From assembly GCA_015062585.1 (NCBI GenBank), contig SUUJ01000003.1:1-64000 (forward strand): DNA of 64,000 nucleotides, read 5' to 3'. Position 1 is the first letter of the stretch, and each line of letters starts with the position of its first letter. The notes under the pieces were generated by a model. The model was not told the origin of the DNA. It saw only the letters and a program-made list of their open reading frames with translations, and did not search any database. Made by a program: the position numbers and the translations under genes. The stretch is from Alphaproteobacteria bacterium. GTDB taxonomy: Bacteria; Pseudomonadota; Alphaproteobacteria; RF32; CAG-239. Shown here piece by piece: positions 32,260 through 43,347 of this stretch.

Positions 32260-33147
32260 TTACACCAAGATGTTATCCAACAACTCTTTACAATAAGCTC
32301 TCAAGTTTGGATCTTCCATCAAACAAAGCTTTAGGTTTGATTTTTCTAATTCTTTATTGGTTCCACAATCAAAACGCATTGCATCACATAACACACCGGT
32401 CAATTTCATACCGCGCTCGGCCGCCAATCCCATTGCATCAGCCAAATTGATTTCGCCGTTAGTTCCTTTTTTAACTTCCGGCAAAATATTCATAATTTCA
32501 TTTGGCAAAATATATGGGCCCATGCTGGCATAATTAGACGGCACATCCTCTAATGCCGGCTTTTCGATTTTGCCTTTAGCATGAACGACCCTTCCTTCAC
32601 GAACTGCACCGGAAAGAACACCATAACGCACAAGCTGTTCTCTGGGCAATTCCATAATGTTTTCGACCATACCGCCATGCTCTTCATAAACATCTAGCAA
32701 TTGTGATAAAACACCTTTACCATGCAAATTGATATACACATCATCAGGCCACATAACCACAAAATCACGGTCACCGACGATTTCTTTAGCCATCAAAATA
32801 GCGTGTCCGTTACCCAAAGGTTGAGCTTGTTCAGCAAATGAAAACTTCATACCTTCGGGAATAACTTTTAACAAATCTTGTAAAATTTCCAGTTTGTTCT
32901 TTTCTTTTAAGTGATTTTCAAGCCACGGATATGGAGAATAATGTTTTTCAAACAAGTGCTTGCAAGATTGGTCACTATATATAAAAACAATTTCTTTAAT
33001 TCCGATTTCGGCACAAGCATCAACCGCATATTGAATAATGGGTTTGCTGTGCAATGTCAAAAAGCCTTTGTGCAAAGCCTTAGTGGCCGGCAGATTTCTT
33101 GTCGAAAGTCCTGCTACCGGCAAAATACAAACTTCAGGTTTTCTCAT
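32260..33147 (-). CDS. galU: UTP-glucose-1-phosphate uridylyltransferase
   Basis: PVAGLSTRNLPATKALHKGFLTLHSKPIIQYAVDACAEIGIKEIVFI...MWPDDVY. Confidence 0.9.
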   Translation of the reverse strand: MRKPEVCILPVAGLSTRNLPATKALHKGFLTLHSKPIIQYAVDACAEIGIKEIVFIYSDQSCKHLFEKHYSPYPWLENHLKEKNKLEILQDLLKVIPEGMKFSFAEQAQPLGNGHAILMAKEIVGDRDFVVMWPDDVYINLHGKGVLSQLLDVYEEHGGMVENIMELPREQLVRYGVLSGAVREGRVVHAKGKIEKPALEDVPSNYASMGPYILPNEIMNILPEVKKGTNGEINLADAMGLAAERGMKLTGVLCDAMRFDCGTNKELEKSNLKLCLMEDPNLRAYCKELLDNILV

Positions 33148-33217
33148 ATAAAATACTCCGATAAATATATTATTTATGCCAAATAATATATCACAAAAAA
33201 ATTATATAACAAGACAT

Positions 33218-36200
33218 TTAGCGGTTAATACGCCCCTTTTTTACAACGCCGCTTGAGCTTTGTGAGTTTGTGTTCTCTGTTTTTTCTTTTTTCTTGGTAA
33301 AATCAATAACTTTTACTGTTTCGTTGCTAATTTCCTCATTAGCCTCTTTAATTTCTTCAAGATCGCGACTTACAGTAACTTTTTTACCGGTTCTTTTAAC
33401 CGATATACTTCCGGTATTTTCTTTAATCAGACGCTCATTTTCCTCTTCTGTAACTTTTTTGTTATATGCTTCTTCCTCTTTGGCTATTTTATCACTAACC
33501 AAATTATCAAGCGTTTTTATCTTTTCACTCAACGAGGTATTACCGGCAACAATTTTATCTAAAGCATCTTTCACATCAGCATTAAGTTGTTCAAATTCAC
33601 TGATAGTTCCGGTGACTTGATGCAAATTACGAGCTGTAACCAAATTATTATTCATTTGTTCCAACTTTTTAATTTCATTGTCAATCTCTTCTTTTACCAA
33701 CATATAACCTTTATCATTTTCTAAAGTATAATCAGTAATTATGTTAGCCAATCTGGTCGTATAACTTGCCACTTTAGAGTAATAATCCTCAACAATGACT
33801 TTCAATTCACCATTTGCTTTGACAACTTTATCATATTCAAAAGCATTTTGTTTTTGCAAATCGCTAAGATGTATTTGATCTGTCTTCGTCTTAATTGTTT
33901 CAATTTTCTGCAATGTTTTTTCATTAAGATCTTTTAATACATCTACATTTTGCTGATTGATACTGTCGCTATCCAACGATGCCAATTTATCCATAAATTC
34001 ATTTATCACGATATTCAGTTCACCGCTGACATCATTATACTGTTTTATGCTTTCATCGCTGAACGCTTGTTGAAGTTGTTTATCAATTTCAACTTTTAAC
34101 TTCTTTTGAGCACTTTTAATCAAATCTTCCGCGATTTTCTTTTGCTCGGAAGCTCTTTGATTTAATCGCGTTTTTTCAGCTTCTTCTGCAGCTCTTTGCT
34201 CAGCAACAATTTGGTCTTCTTTTGACTTATACACATTAAACAATTTTGACACATCAATGCTCATATCAGGATTTGCCATTGAATTTTTTGCAGCTATTGA
34301 ATATCCGGGCAAATGCACCGGTTCCGGATGCTTAATATTAAACAATACATCCATTGTCCAATTTTTAATACTTCCGACGCCTATTAAATTGATGTTTAAA
34401 TTATCGGCTGTCATTGTAGCTTCGCCAATACTGAAATCACCATCTTTAATTGCCAATTTTCCGATTATCTTATCAAAAGCCGTTGTTCCGTTGGCAATAA
34501 TCGAATTACTTTTTTCAATAAAACCATCTGACTTATCTCTCACACTTATGTCATCATAAAGTGTTTTAATATCAATACCCGCAACATTTGTTTTGTCTGC
34601 TACGAAATCTATTGTACCACTAAGATTTTCAACAAAAACCTCTTCACTGACCGCCTTAGAATTTAAATTTATCTTAGTCGTAAAAGTACCATCTTTAATA
34701 CCATATACTTTTCCGCTCAAAGGAAAATCAGAAACATTGGCATTTGCTATATCTATTGCCAAATTTATTGTCGGATCATTTACCATTGTTAAAACAACTC
34801 CGGCTTTTATCGGCGTGTTGCGATAGGTTGCCGAGAACTCCGGAATACTGACAACACCATCTTTTACATCAATATTAAACTTTGATTTCTTAAATTGATA
34901 ATCTTTATAAATCAATTCGCCGACATCAAGCTTAGCCTTAACATTCAAATTTTCATAAGGTGTATAATCTATTTTTTCCTTACTCCACACCGGTTTTGGT
35001 ATAAATGTGACAATATCCGTATCAAGTTTTGCACTGATTGGAAGTCTGTTTTTCTGTCTTACCAAATATTTTTCAACATCAATTTTATTTACTCTCAAAT
35101 CTGTTTCAATAAGTTTATTCTCTCCCGAAAAATTATAGTTTACATCACCGACGAGTTGCGTATACCCCATACTGATATCAGCTGAACTTAGTTGCATATG
35201 GTCGGATTTTCCTTTAATTTTTGCTTTTAAGGAGAACAACCCCAAAGAAGAGGCTTGCGGTTCATAATCAATACCTAAACCGGAAAATAAATTTACAGCC
35301 TCAGGGTATTTTACTTCTATATCACCGTCCAAAGCCACCTCATTACTTATATCAACGCTACCGACATAATTGACTTCTAATTCGCCTGTTGCAATATTTG
35401 TATTTATTCCGAAATTATTCAGCGACCCGTTTATGGTTCCGCTACTTTGCAAATTATAAAATCTGTCATAACTGATATCGGCTTTCGGCAAACCGAATTT
35501 TTCAATCATATTTACCAAATCTGTCGTTTCTATATTAAATTGCATATTTTCAAAAACCGGCGCTTGACCAAATCCTTTAACATTTCCCGTAAATGACAAT
35601 CTGGTATTTGCTAATCTGTCGATACTCAGTTTCTCAACTTCTAATGTGCCTTGCAACAAATTTCCGCTAAACGCTACTTTTTCAAAAGGCAATCCGCTAT
35701 AAATAACAAGATTGGCATTTGCCTGCAATGTAATATCAAAATTATTCAGGATTCCCATTTTCGAAAAGCGATATTTCATTCTTTCGGTAAAAGACTGCTC
35801 TTTGACTTCTGCCGGAATTGGAGCTAAATAATTATCCAAATTTACCGTATCGGCATTAACATTGATAACAAAATCTTTTCTACCTTCAAGCGACATTCCG
35901 GCTTCACCGTTAAAAATGGTATTATCAAGCATCACTTTAAAAGGAGCTACATGAAGACTATCGAAATTTCCTACCACTTTTGCTGTAACCGACAATTTTT
36001 TATATGTCGAAGCGGCTGTTGCTTTTGGTTGCATTTCAAGCCATCTAAATAATTGCATCAAATTTTCCGTATTGGCAGATACTTCACTTTGATAATAAAC
36101 CTCATCGTTATAAGAATATACATTTCCTTTAACACTAAGTTCTGTATCTCCCGGCAATATAATATAAAAATTATCCAATAACAGACCTTTTTCATTGATC

Positions 36201-37375
36201 TCAAAAGTGGTGTTCAAATTCTTAAAATTTTGCCCATTGAACGAAGAACGCATTGACTTGATATTAGCGTCAATCTTCATTTTGTTATTTAGTGTAAACG
36301 GATCCTTTGAATATTTTGTAATAAAGCTTTTTATATAATCACCTAACGGATCCAAATTCAAATCAGCAAACTCAAAATTAATTGTAATATTCGGTTCATC
36401 AAAATTGCCATTTGGTATTTTTACAGATCCCGCGCCTTGTGTATCATCATACTTTAACACCATATTGCTGATATTTATCATTTGCTTATTTAATGCTAAA
36501 TCAAAACCGGCTACCAACGGCTTTTTATAATCATCACTTAGCTTAAGCGATGGTAAATTATCATTAACAAACTCGCTAAATCTCTTAGATTCTACAACTA
36601 CATTACCATTAAGGACTCTGTTTCCTGTATGAAAAGAACCGTCAAATCTTATATAGCTGTCTGATTTAGGATGGGTAAATACAGCATTCAAAGTTGTTGC
36701 CATACTATCAGTCATTTTTCCGATAGTAAGCGCAAAGCCTTGCGGAACATTGTTGTTGAGATAATTTCCCTCAATTCTAAAAGGCCCGAAAACATTTTGA
36801 GCCATAACCTCACCGTTCAAATTGTCAACCGTAAATTCCATTTCGCCGTTTGAAGCCGTAACATTGAGCTTAGCATTTCTAAAAGACATACTGTTCAGCG
36901 TCATTTTAGAATCTTGCATCATTTGGCGTTGATCCGCACTTAGATCACCTTGCCAATTCAAACCTTTATCATCCCAATCTACATTTACGACAACACCGTC
37001 TAAGACCATTTTTCTTATTTCGATATTGCCCTTAACAAGTGGAAGCAAAGACAATTCGGCATTAACATTTTTTACATGAAGCAAAGGCTTTTCCCCTTTT
37101 GCTTTTGTATTATATATCTTAGCATTTATAGCTCTTAAATAAGGCGATGGAAAAATTTTGAAACTTACATTTCCTTCAAAGACAACATATTTTCCGGTCG
37201 AATTATAAATTTGATCCGCTATTTTGTTCTTATGCTGATTCCAATCAATCGAAATCACATAGATAAAAAGTCCGCCGGCGGCCAAAATCAATAACAAGAA
37301 TAACCCTAAGATAAACTTTTTCACTTTATTCAACCCCTTATTAAAACGACAAAATAGCCATTGTATTAACGCCAA
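33218..37375 (-). CDS. AsmA-family protein (1385 aa) with C-terminal coiled-coil
   Basis: N-terminal TM followed by YVISIDWNQHKNKIADQIYNSTGKYVVFEGNVSFKIFPSPYLRAINAKIYN; long beta-rich body; AsmA C-terminal GTTAFDKIIGKLAIKDGDFSIGEATMTADNLNINLIGVGSIKNWTMD. Confidence 0.85.
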   Translation of the reverse strand: MALIQWLFCRFNKGLNKVKKFILGLFLLLILAAGGLFIYVISIDWNQHKNKIADQIYNSTGKYVVFEGNVSFKIFPSPYLRAINAKIYNTKAKGEKPLLHVKNVNAELSLLPLVKGNIEIRKMVLDGVVVNVDWDDKGLNWQGDLSADQRQMMQDSKMTLNSMSFRNAKLNVTASNGEMEFTVDNLNGEVMAQNVFGPFRIEGNYLNNNVPQGFALTIGKMTDSMATTLNAVFTHPKSDSYIRFDGSFHTGNRVLNGNVVVESKRFSEFVNDNLPSLKLSDDYKKPLVAGFDLALNKQMINISNMVLKYDDTQGAGSVKIPNGNFDEPNITINFEFADLNLDPLGDYIKSFITKYSKDPFTLNNKMKIDANIKSMRSSFNGQNFKNLNTTFEINEKGLLLDNFYIILPGDTELSVKGNVYSYNDEVYYQSEVSANTENLMQLFRWLEMQPKATAASTYKKLSVTAKVVGNFDSLHVAPFKVMLDNTIFNGEAGMSLEGRKDFVINVNADTVNLDNYLAPIPAEVKEQSFTERMKYRFSKMGILNNFDITLQANANLVIYSGLPFEKVAFSGNLLQGTLEVEKLSIDRLANTRLSFTGNVKGFGQAPVFENMQFNIETTDLVNMIEKFGLPKADISYDRFYNLQSSGTINGSLNNFGINTNIATGELEVNYVGSVDISNEVALDGDIEVKYPEAVNLFSGLGIDYEPQASSLGLFSLKAKIKGKSDHMQLSSADISMGYTQLVGDVNYNFSGENKLIETDLRVNKIDVEKYLVRQKNRLPISAKLDTDIVTFIPKPVWSKEKIDYTPYENLNVKAKLDVGELIYKDYQFKKSKFNIDVKDGVVSIPEFSATYRNTPIKAGVVLTMVNDPTINLAIDIANANVSDFPLSGKVYGIKDGTFTTKINLNSKAVSEEVFVENLSGTIDFVADKTNVAGIDIKTLYDDISVRDKSDGFIEKSNSIIANGTTAFDKIIGKLAIKDGDFSIGEATMTADNLNINLIGVGSIKNWTMDVLFNIKHPEPVHLPGYSIAAKNSMANPDMSIDVSKLFNVYKSKEDQIVAEQRAAEEAEKTRLNQRASEQKKIAEDLIKSAQKKLKVEIDKQLQQAFSDESIKQYNDVSGELNIVINEFMDKLASLDSDSINQQNVDVLKDLNEKTLQKIETIKTKTDQIHLSDLQKQNAFEYDKVVKANGELKVIVEDYYSKVASYTTRLANIITDYTLENDKGYMLVKEEIDNEIKKLEQMNNNLVTARNLHQVTGTISEFEQLNADVKDALDKIVAGNTSLSEKIKTLDNLVSDKIAKEEEAYNKKVTEEENERLIKENTGSISVKRTGKKVTVSRDLEEIKEANEEISNETVKVIDFTKKKEKTENTNSQSSSGVVKKGRINR

Positions 37376-37456
37376 ATAATCTTTGATTTTATAATAATCT
37401 GAGTTTATTATAAGGCATAAAATTAAAAAAACATTTAAATTATAAGGTTATAGACA

Positions 37457-37846
37457 ATGAATAATTCGCAAAAACTCTTCGACCTTGCAAAATCAGTATC
37501 TGCAAACGCCTATGCGCCCTATTCAAACTTTCATGTCGGAGCAGCCATTTTAAGCGATTCGCAAAAATTTTATTGCGGTTGCAATGTCGAAAATGTGTCT
37601 TTTCCGGTCGGAACTTGTGCCGAAAGCGGAGCTATTGCGACAATGATTGCCGGTGGAGATAAAAAAATAAAAGAAATATTGATATATGCTTCTTCAAAAG
37701 ATCTCATTTTCCCATGTGGAGCCTGTCGCCAAAGGATTGCCGAATTCAGCAGTAAAGAAACTTTGGTTCACTTGGCTGATGACAGCGGAATAAAACAAAC
37801 TCTCACTATTGAAGAATTGTTACCATACTCTTTCAAGGAGTTCTAA
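37457..37846 (+). CDS. cdd: Cytidine deaminase
   Basis: AYAPYSNFHVGAAILSDSQKFYCGCNVENVSFPVGTCAESGAI...PCGACRQ. Confidence 0.94.
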   Translation: MNNSQKLFDLAKSVSANAYAPYSNFHVGAAILSDSQKFYCGCNVENVSFPVGTCAESGAIATMIAGGDKKIKEILIYASSKDLIFPCGACRQRIAEFSSKETLVHLADDSGIKQTLTIEELLPYSFKEF

Positions 37847-37850
37847 TCAT

Positions 37851-38663
37851 ATGACCAAAAGTGCTTCTTTTTATAATCAATTAAAACAACATCTCAACGG
37901 TTTTGCTCCGGAAATTGCTCTGATTTTAGGTTCGGGATTAGGCGAACTTGCCGATAATATCAAAAATCCGATTATAGTCCCCTATTCAAGCATTAAAGAT
38001 TTTCCGCAAAGCAGTGTAGTCGGTCACAAAGGACAGTTTGTTTGTGGTGTAATAAACGGCAAAAAAGTAATTTGTATGCAAGGGCGCGTTCACTTATACG
38101 AGGGACACAAAGCACAAGAAATTTGCCAAATAATCAAAGCACTAAAATTGCTTGGCGTAAAAAAACTTATTGTTACAAATGCCGCCGGATCATTAAATCC
38201 AAAACTTAAAGCCGGATCCATAATGATGATAACCGACCATATAAATATGAGCTTCACCAACCCTCTTATCGGACCAAATGACGATTCTTTCGGCCCTCGT
38301 TTTTCTGATATGAGCAATTCTTATGACCAAGAGCTACAAGCCTTGGCATTAAATCTTGCCAAAGAGGAAAAAATCAAAATACATCAAGGTGTTTATCTCA
38401 TGGTTTCAGGTCCTAATTTCGAAACCAAAGCCGAGGTAAAAGCCTTTGGAATACTGGGCGGTGATGCCGTCGGAATGTCAACCGTTCCTGAGGTAATTTC
38501 CGCTGCTTACTGTGGCATAAAAACTCTTGGATTTTCTGTTATAACTAATATGGGAACAGGCTTACAAAAATCGCCCCAATCACATGACGAAACCTTGGCT
38601 ATGGCCTCTAAAGCGACTAATAGCTTAGCTATATTGATAAACAAAATCATTGAAAGGATATAA
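37851..38663 (+). CDS. Purine-nucleoside phosphorylase
   Basis: ALILGSGLGELADNI...QGRVHLYEGHKAQEI...TNAAGSLNPKLKAGSIMMITDHINMSFTNPLIGPND...GPNFETKAE. Confidence 0.93.
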   Translation: MTKSASFYNQLKQHLNGFAPEIALILGSGLGELADNIKNPIIVPYSSIKDFPQSSVVGHKGQFVCGVINGKKVICMQGRVHLYEGHKAQEICQIIKALKLLGVKKLIVTNAAGSLNPKLKAGSIMMITDHINMSFTNPLIGPNDDSFGPRFSDMSNSYDQELQALALNLAKEEKIKIHQGVYLMVSGPNFETKAEVKAFGILGGDAVGMSTVPEVISAAYCGIKTLGFSVITNMGTGLQKSPQSHDETLAMASKATNSLAILINKIIERI

Positions 38664-38669
38664 CACAAA

Positions 38670-39401
38670 ATGGATAATCCTACCGCTGCAAAACTATTGA
38701 TAGAATGTTTGGACTTAACCAGTCTGGGTGACAAAGATAAAAATGAGACTATTCATGCTTTGTGCCAAAAAGCCGTAACCGACCATGGTTCAGTCGCTTC
38801 TGTTTGCATCTATCCTCAATTCATAAACTATGCCAAAAACATCCTTCCCGAAAATTTTAAGATTGCAACAGTCATAAATTTTCCTCAAGGTCTTGCCAAT
38901 AATACACTCATGGAAAAAGAATCTTTATCGGCCATTGAATATGGAGCAGATGAATTAGATATTGTTTTTCCATATCAAACATTTCTCTCAGGTGATATAG
39001 ATTTTTGTAAAGAATATTTAGATATTGCCCGAGAAACCTGCCAAGACAAAATCTTAAAAATAATCATTGAAAGCGGCGAACTGAAAACCATTGAAAACAT
39101 CAAAAAAGCAACCCAACTATGCATTGATGCTGATGTAAATTTCGTTAAAACTTCTACCGGCAAAACAAAAGTTTCCGCAACTCCGCAAGCTGCCAATGCC
39201 ATTTTGGAAACCATTGCCAAAAGCGGCAAAAACATCGGATTTAAGGCTTCCGGCGGTATAAAAACCATGTATGACGCCAAGACATATTTAACTTTGGCTC
39301 AATCAATAATGGGTACTAACTGGGTCAATTCATCTCATTTCAGAATTGGCGCCAGCTCGTTATTAGACGATTTAATAAAAACCATAGAACAAGGATATTA
39401 A
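38670..39401 (+). CDS. deoC: Deoxyribose-phosphate aldolase
   Basis: DADVNFVKTSTGKTKVSATPQAANAIL...IGFKASGGIKTMYDA. Confidence 0.93.
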   Translation: MDNPTAAKLLIECLDLTSLGDKDKNETIHALCQKAVTDHGSVASVCIYPQFINYAKNILPENFKIATVINFPQGLANNTLMEKESLSAIEYGADELDIVFPYQTFLSGDIDFCKEYLDIARETCQDKILKIIIESGELKTIENIKKATQLCIDADVNFVKTSTGKTKVSATPQAANAILETIAKSGKNIGFKASGGIKTMYDAKTYLTLAQSIMGTNWVNSSHFRIGASSLLDDLIKTIEQGY

Positions 39402-39402
39402 A

Positions 39403-40713
39403 ATGCTTCCTCAAGAAATCATCAGAAAAAAACGCAACAATCAAGCATTAAGCACCGAAGAAATAAATGAATTTATCAAAGGCGTAACCGACGGAAGCAT
39501 TGTTGATGCTCAAACAGCATCTCTTACTATGGCCATTTTCTTAAACAAAATGACCAAAGAAGAAACCACCGCCTTAACTCTGGCCATGCGTGATTCCGGA
39601 GATGTCTTAAAATGGGACGATGTTGACGGGCCCATTATTGACAAACATTCTTCCGGCGGTGTCGGAGATAAAATAAGCTTAATGCTGGCTCCGATGCTAG
39701 CTGCCTGTGGCGGCTATTGTCCGATGATTTCAGGACGAGGCTTGGGACACACCGGCGGCACATTAGATAAATTTGACTCAATTCCGGGATATCAAACCCA
39801 ACCCAGCAACGAACTTTTTAAGAAAACCGTTAAAGAAGTAGGTTGTGCCATTATCGGTCAAACCGGCAACTTAGCTCCTGCTGATAAGAAAATTTATGCA
39901 ATCAGAGATGTTTGCGCCACAGTTGAATCTGTTGACTTGATTACAGCCTCAATTTTATCAAAAAAATTAGCTGCCGGACTTGATTGTTTGGTTATGGATC
40001 TAAAATGCGGCAACGGTGCTTTTATGGATTCACTTGAACGCGCCGAAGAATTAGCCTCATCAATTGTACGCGTAGCAAACTCTGCCGGCACCAAAACCAA
40101 AGCAGTAATTACTGATATGAATCAAGTTTTGGGTTATAATGTCGGCAATGCTTTGGAAGTAGCCGAAGCTGTTGATTACCTAAAAGGCAAAAACATTGAC
40201 CCGCGTATGCACGAAATAACCTTAGAACTTTGCGGCGAACTCCTTGTATCGGCAAACTTATTCGATTCTTTAGAACACGCTAAAGAAAGCCTTCAACAAG
40301 CTTTGGATTCCGGTCTTGCTCTGCAAAAATTTCAAGATATGGTTTCTTACCTTGGCGGCCCGAAAGACTTTTGCGAAGATGTTTGGAAATATTTACCCAA
40401 AGCCAAAATCATCCGCCCTGTATACGCCAAAGAAAGCGGTTATGTTTATTTTATGGACACCCGAGGTATAGGATTGAGTATTATCGAATTAAAAGGCGGT
40501 AGAACAACCCCTGATCAAAAGCTTGATTATGCAACCGGATATTCCGAATTTTGCCAACTTGGCGATATGGTTGACAAGAACAAGCCTTTGGCAATAATTC
40601 ATGCTCAAACCGAAGAACAATATGAAAAAGCCGCTGAAAGCCTGCTTAATTTGATAACCATATCCGACAAATCTCCAATACCGTCGCGTTGCGTTATCAA
40701 AAAAGTATCTTAA
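39403..40713 (+). CDS. deoA: Thymidine phosphorylase
   Basis: DKHSSGGVGDKISLMLAPMLAACGGYCPMISGRGLGHTGGTLDKFDSIPGY. Confidence 0.95.
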   Translation: MLPQEIIRKKRNNQALSTEEINEFIKGVTDGSIVDAQTASLTMAIFLNKMTKEETTALTLAMRDSGDVLKWDDVDGPIIDKHSSGGVGDKISLMLAPMLAACGGYCPMISGRGLGHTGGTLDKFDSIPGYQTQPSNELFKKTVKEVGCAIIGQTGNLAPADKKIYAIRDVCATVESVDLITASILSKKLAAGLDCLVMDLKCGNGAFMDSLERAEELASSIVRVANSAGTKTKAVITDMNQVLGYNVGNALEVAEAVDYLKGKNIDPRMHEITLELCGELLVSANLFDSLEHAKESLQQALDSGLALQKFQDMVSYLGGPKDFCEDVWKYLPKAKIIRPVYAKESGYVYFMDTRGIGLSIIELKGGRTTPDQKLDYATGYSEFCQLGDMVDKNKPLAIIHAQTEEQYEKAAESLLNLITISDKSPIPSRCVIKKVS

Positions 40714-40716
40714 ATC

Positions 40717-40754
40717 AAAAAAAATCGCTTCTCATACAACGGAAGCGATTTTTC
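40717..40754. terminator. Bidirectional terminator between deoA and tolB
   Basis: AAAAAAAATCGCTTCTCATACAACGGAAGCGATTTTT. Confidence 0.8.
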
Positions 40755-40756
40755 AT

Positions 40757-42088
40757 TTAAGGTAACAAAGGCGACCAAGCCGGGTCCGAAGCATCAGCCG
40801 GTGTTATAATTTGTCGTTCGTTATAACCGGTCAAATCAATTGAATAAAGCTTAACCGGTGGTGTTGCTTTGCCTCGACCTTTGTCCTGACGAAAATATAT
40901 CAACACACGACCGTTTGGTGACCAAGTCGGACCTTCAACCAAATATCCGGAAGTCAGCAATCTTTCGCCTGATCCGTCCGGATACATCACCCCGATATAA
41001 AACTGACCGCCTGCCATTTTGGTAAAAGCAATATAATCGCCTCTGGGTGACCAAACCGGAGTAGCATAACGACCGTTACCAAAGCTTATTCTCTTAACAT
41101 TAGAGCCGTCAGCATCCATAACATATAATTGTTGATTACCGCCTCGGTCAGAGTTAAACACAATCTGACTACCATCAGGCGAATAGCTCGGACTGGTATC
41201 AATTGCGCCACTATGTGTCAGTCTTTTTTTCTTCCTTGTTTTGATATCCATTTCATAGATATCACTTTTACCATTGTGAGCATAGGACATCAAAACCTTT
41301 TCACTATCTGGTGAAAAACGCGGCGCAAAAGTCATTCCGGGAAAATCACCCAAAACTTCTTGTTCGCCTGTTTCAATATCCAAAATATAAACTCTCGGAA
41401 TATTTCCGGCATATGACATATAGGTAATTTTTTGCAAATTCGGCGAAAAACGCGGTGTTAAAGCCATTGACGCTCCATTTGTCAAAAATTTGTGATTTTC
41501 GCCGTCTTGATCCATAATAGCCAAGCGTTTTACCCTTTTGGTCGCCGGACCTGATTCTGAAACATATACAATTCTGGTATCAAAATACCCCTTTTCACCG
41601 GTCAACCTTTCGTATATGGTATCGGCAATCACATGAGCAATTCTCCGCCAGTTATCTTTGGTTGTAGTAAAAGACTGCCCCTCCATCTGATTTTCGGCAT
41701 ATACATCCCACAATCTGAACGAAACCTTTATATTATTGTTATCAACTTCAACAATTTCGCTTTGAATTAAGGCCTGAGCCTTAATAGCTTTCCAATCCAA
41801 AAACTCCGGTTCCTGATCCATTGAAGAAAACTCTTGGATATAACTGTCACTATCAATTACTCTAAACAAACCCGAGCGTTCCAAATCGGCTTTTACAACT
41901 TCTAAAATATTGTCACCTTGCTGACCTATAAAAAATCCGTCATGAATAACACTAGGTATGGCAATCGGCATCGGATCGCGCATTGCCCCGCTTACATCAA
42001 TCGCTAACTCTGCTCTTGCGACAGAACATGTAATCAAGCTAATCAACAAACAAACAAACAATTTTAATTTCATTTGCAAAAACCTCAC
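40757..42088 (-). CDS. tolB: Tol-Pal system protein TolB
   Basis: Signal peptide, TolB N-terminal domain, WD40-like repeats ([38 protein letters not shown]). Confidence 0.95.
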   Translation of the reverse strand: MRFLQMKLKLFVCLLISLITCSVARAELAIDVSGAMRDPMPIAIPSVIHDGFFIGQQGDNILEVVKADLERSGLFRVIDSDSYIQEFSSMDQEPEFLDWKAIKAQALIQSEIVEVDNNNIKVSFRLWDVYAENQMEGQSFTTTKDNWRRIAHVIADTIYERLTGEKGYFDTRIVYVSESGPATKRVKRLAIMDQDGENHKFLTNGASMALTPRFSPNLQKITYMSYAGNIPRVYILDIETGEQEVLGDFPGMTFAPRFSPDSEKVLMSYAHNGKSDIYEMDIKTRKKKRLTHSGAIDTSPSYSPDGSQIVFNSDRGGNQQLYVMDADGSNVKRISFGNGRYATPVWSPRGDYIAFTKMAGGQFYIGVMYPDGSGERLLTSGYLVEGPTWSPNGRVLIYFRQDKGRGKATPPVKLYSIDLTGYNERQIITPADASDPAWSPLLP

Positions 42089-42199
42089 AATTTTTCATTT
42101 TTCCATATTCTAATCAATTTTGGTTAAGATTCAATTAGCACATTAGTTAAATTTATTATCTTTCTTGACAAATTTTATTATTTTCATAATCTTATTTTT

Positions 42200-42658
42200 A
42201 TGGAAATAAAAGACATAAAAACAATTTTACCAAAAGGACGATCGATTTTAGCCTTTGATTACGGCGAAAAGCGACTGGGCGTTGCTGTATCTGATTTGTT
42301 GCTAATGACCGCTAATCCGCTAAAAATTATCTATCGTTCAACTTTTGACAAAGACCTTGCGCAAATCAAACAAATTATCGAAGAAAAAGAAGTCGGTGCC
42401 ATCATTTACGGGTTACCTCTTCAAATGAACGGTAGCGAAGGAAAAACAACCGAAATGGTCAAAGATTTTGCCGACAAAATTGCCAAACACATCAATTTAC
42501 CCTATGCATTTTGGGATGAAAGATTATCATCTCGAGCTGTCGAAAATTTTCTAATCAAAGAAATTGATATGTCGCGTTCCAAAAGAAAAGAAACTTTGGA
42601 CGCCTCTGCCGCAGCCTATATATTGCAAGGCGTTTTAGATTCACTGGCATATTTATAA
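42200..42658 (+). CDS. ruvX: Putative pre-16S rRNA nuclease / Holliday junction resolvase-like YqgF
   Basis: SILAFDYGEKRLGVAVSD...GAIIYGLPLQMNGSEG...WDERLSSRAVE...DASAAAYILQGVLD. Confidence 0.93.
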   Translation: MEIKDIKTILPKGRSILAFDYGEKRLGVAVSDLLLMTANPLKIIYRSTFDKDLAQIKQIIEEKEVGAIIYGLPLQMNGSEGKTTEMVKDFADKIAKHINLPYAFWDERLSSRAVENFLIKEIDMSRSKRKETLDASAAAYILQGVLDSLAYL

Positions 42659-43347
42659 GCCACAGCCTTTAGAGTTTGCAAAAACAGTTCATCGTTAAGC
42701 AATTTATCATCACCTTCGCCGATATTATCGACCAATTCCGCCACTTTTTTGACTTCTGCAACTTTTTGCGGTAAAAACCTGCGACAAAAAGCATAGGCTG
42801 AAGCATAAACATTGCTTACATCATAGCCGATAATTTCGAGTAATTCCGCAACTGAAAAATCATTTATTTTTTTATAATCGGATATTTTATACCAAAAGCC
42901 GATATTCTCTTTAGCCAATTCCCGCCAAAAAAATGCCTTTCCCGGATCTGGTTTTCTTGTAGGTGCGATATCTGAATGACCGACAATATTTTCCGGCCTT
43001 ATCTTATATTTTCTCATTAGTTTTTTAATCAGTTCGATTCCCGATTTTATCTGTTCCGGTCTAAATTTTTTCTGTCCCAAAGTTTTTGAGCAAAATTCAA
43101 TCCCGATAGAGTGCGAGTTAACATCTTCAACCCCACGCCAATACGACACTCCGGCATGCCTTGCTCTATGTTTTTCACCAACCAATTGCCAGATTTCACC
43201 ATCTTCGGCTATCACATAATGTGAACTTACCTCATTATTCTCAAACGATTTTATTGCCTCTTTCACATCAAATGCCACCGCATGCAAAACAATCATATCG
43301 ATTTTGCTTTTTCTTACTCCGTAATATGGCAATAATTTTCTTCTCAT
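42616..43347 (-). CDS. N-acetylmuramoyl-L-alanine amidase (AmiD/AmpD-like)
   Basis: MIVLHAVAFDVKEAIKSF...VSSHYVIAEDGEIWQLVGEKHRARHAGVSYWRGVEDVNSHSIGIEF...GHSDIAPTRKPDPGKAFFW. Confidence 0.9.
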   Translation of the reverse strand: MRRKLLPYYGVRKSKIDMIVLHAVAFDVKEAIKSFENNEVSSHYVIAEDGEIWQLVGEKHRARHAGVSYWRGVEDVNSHSIGIEFCSKTLGQKKFRPEQIKSGIELIKKLMRKYKIRPENIVGHSDIAPTRKPDPGKAFFWRELAKENIGFWYKISDYKKINDFSVAELLEIIGYDVSNVYASAYAFCRRFLPQKVAEVKKVAELVDNIGEGDDKLLNDELFLQTLKAVAYKYASESKTPCNI

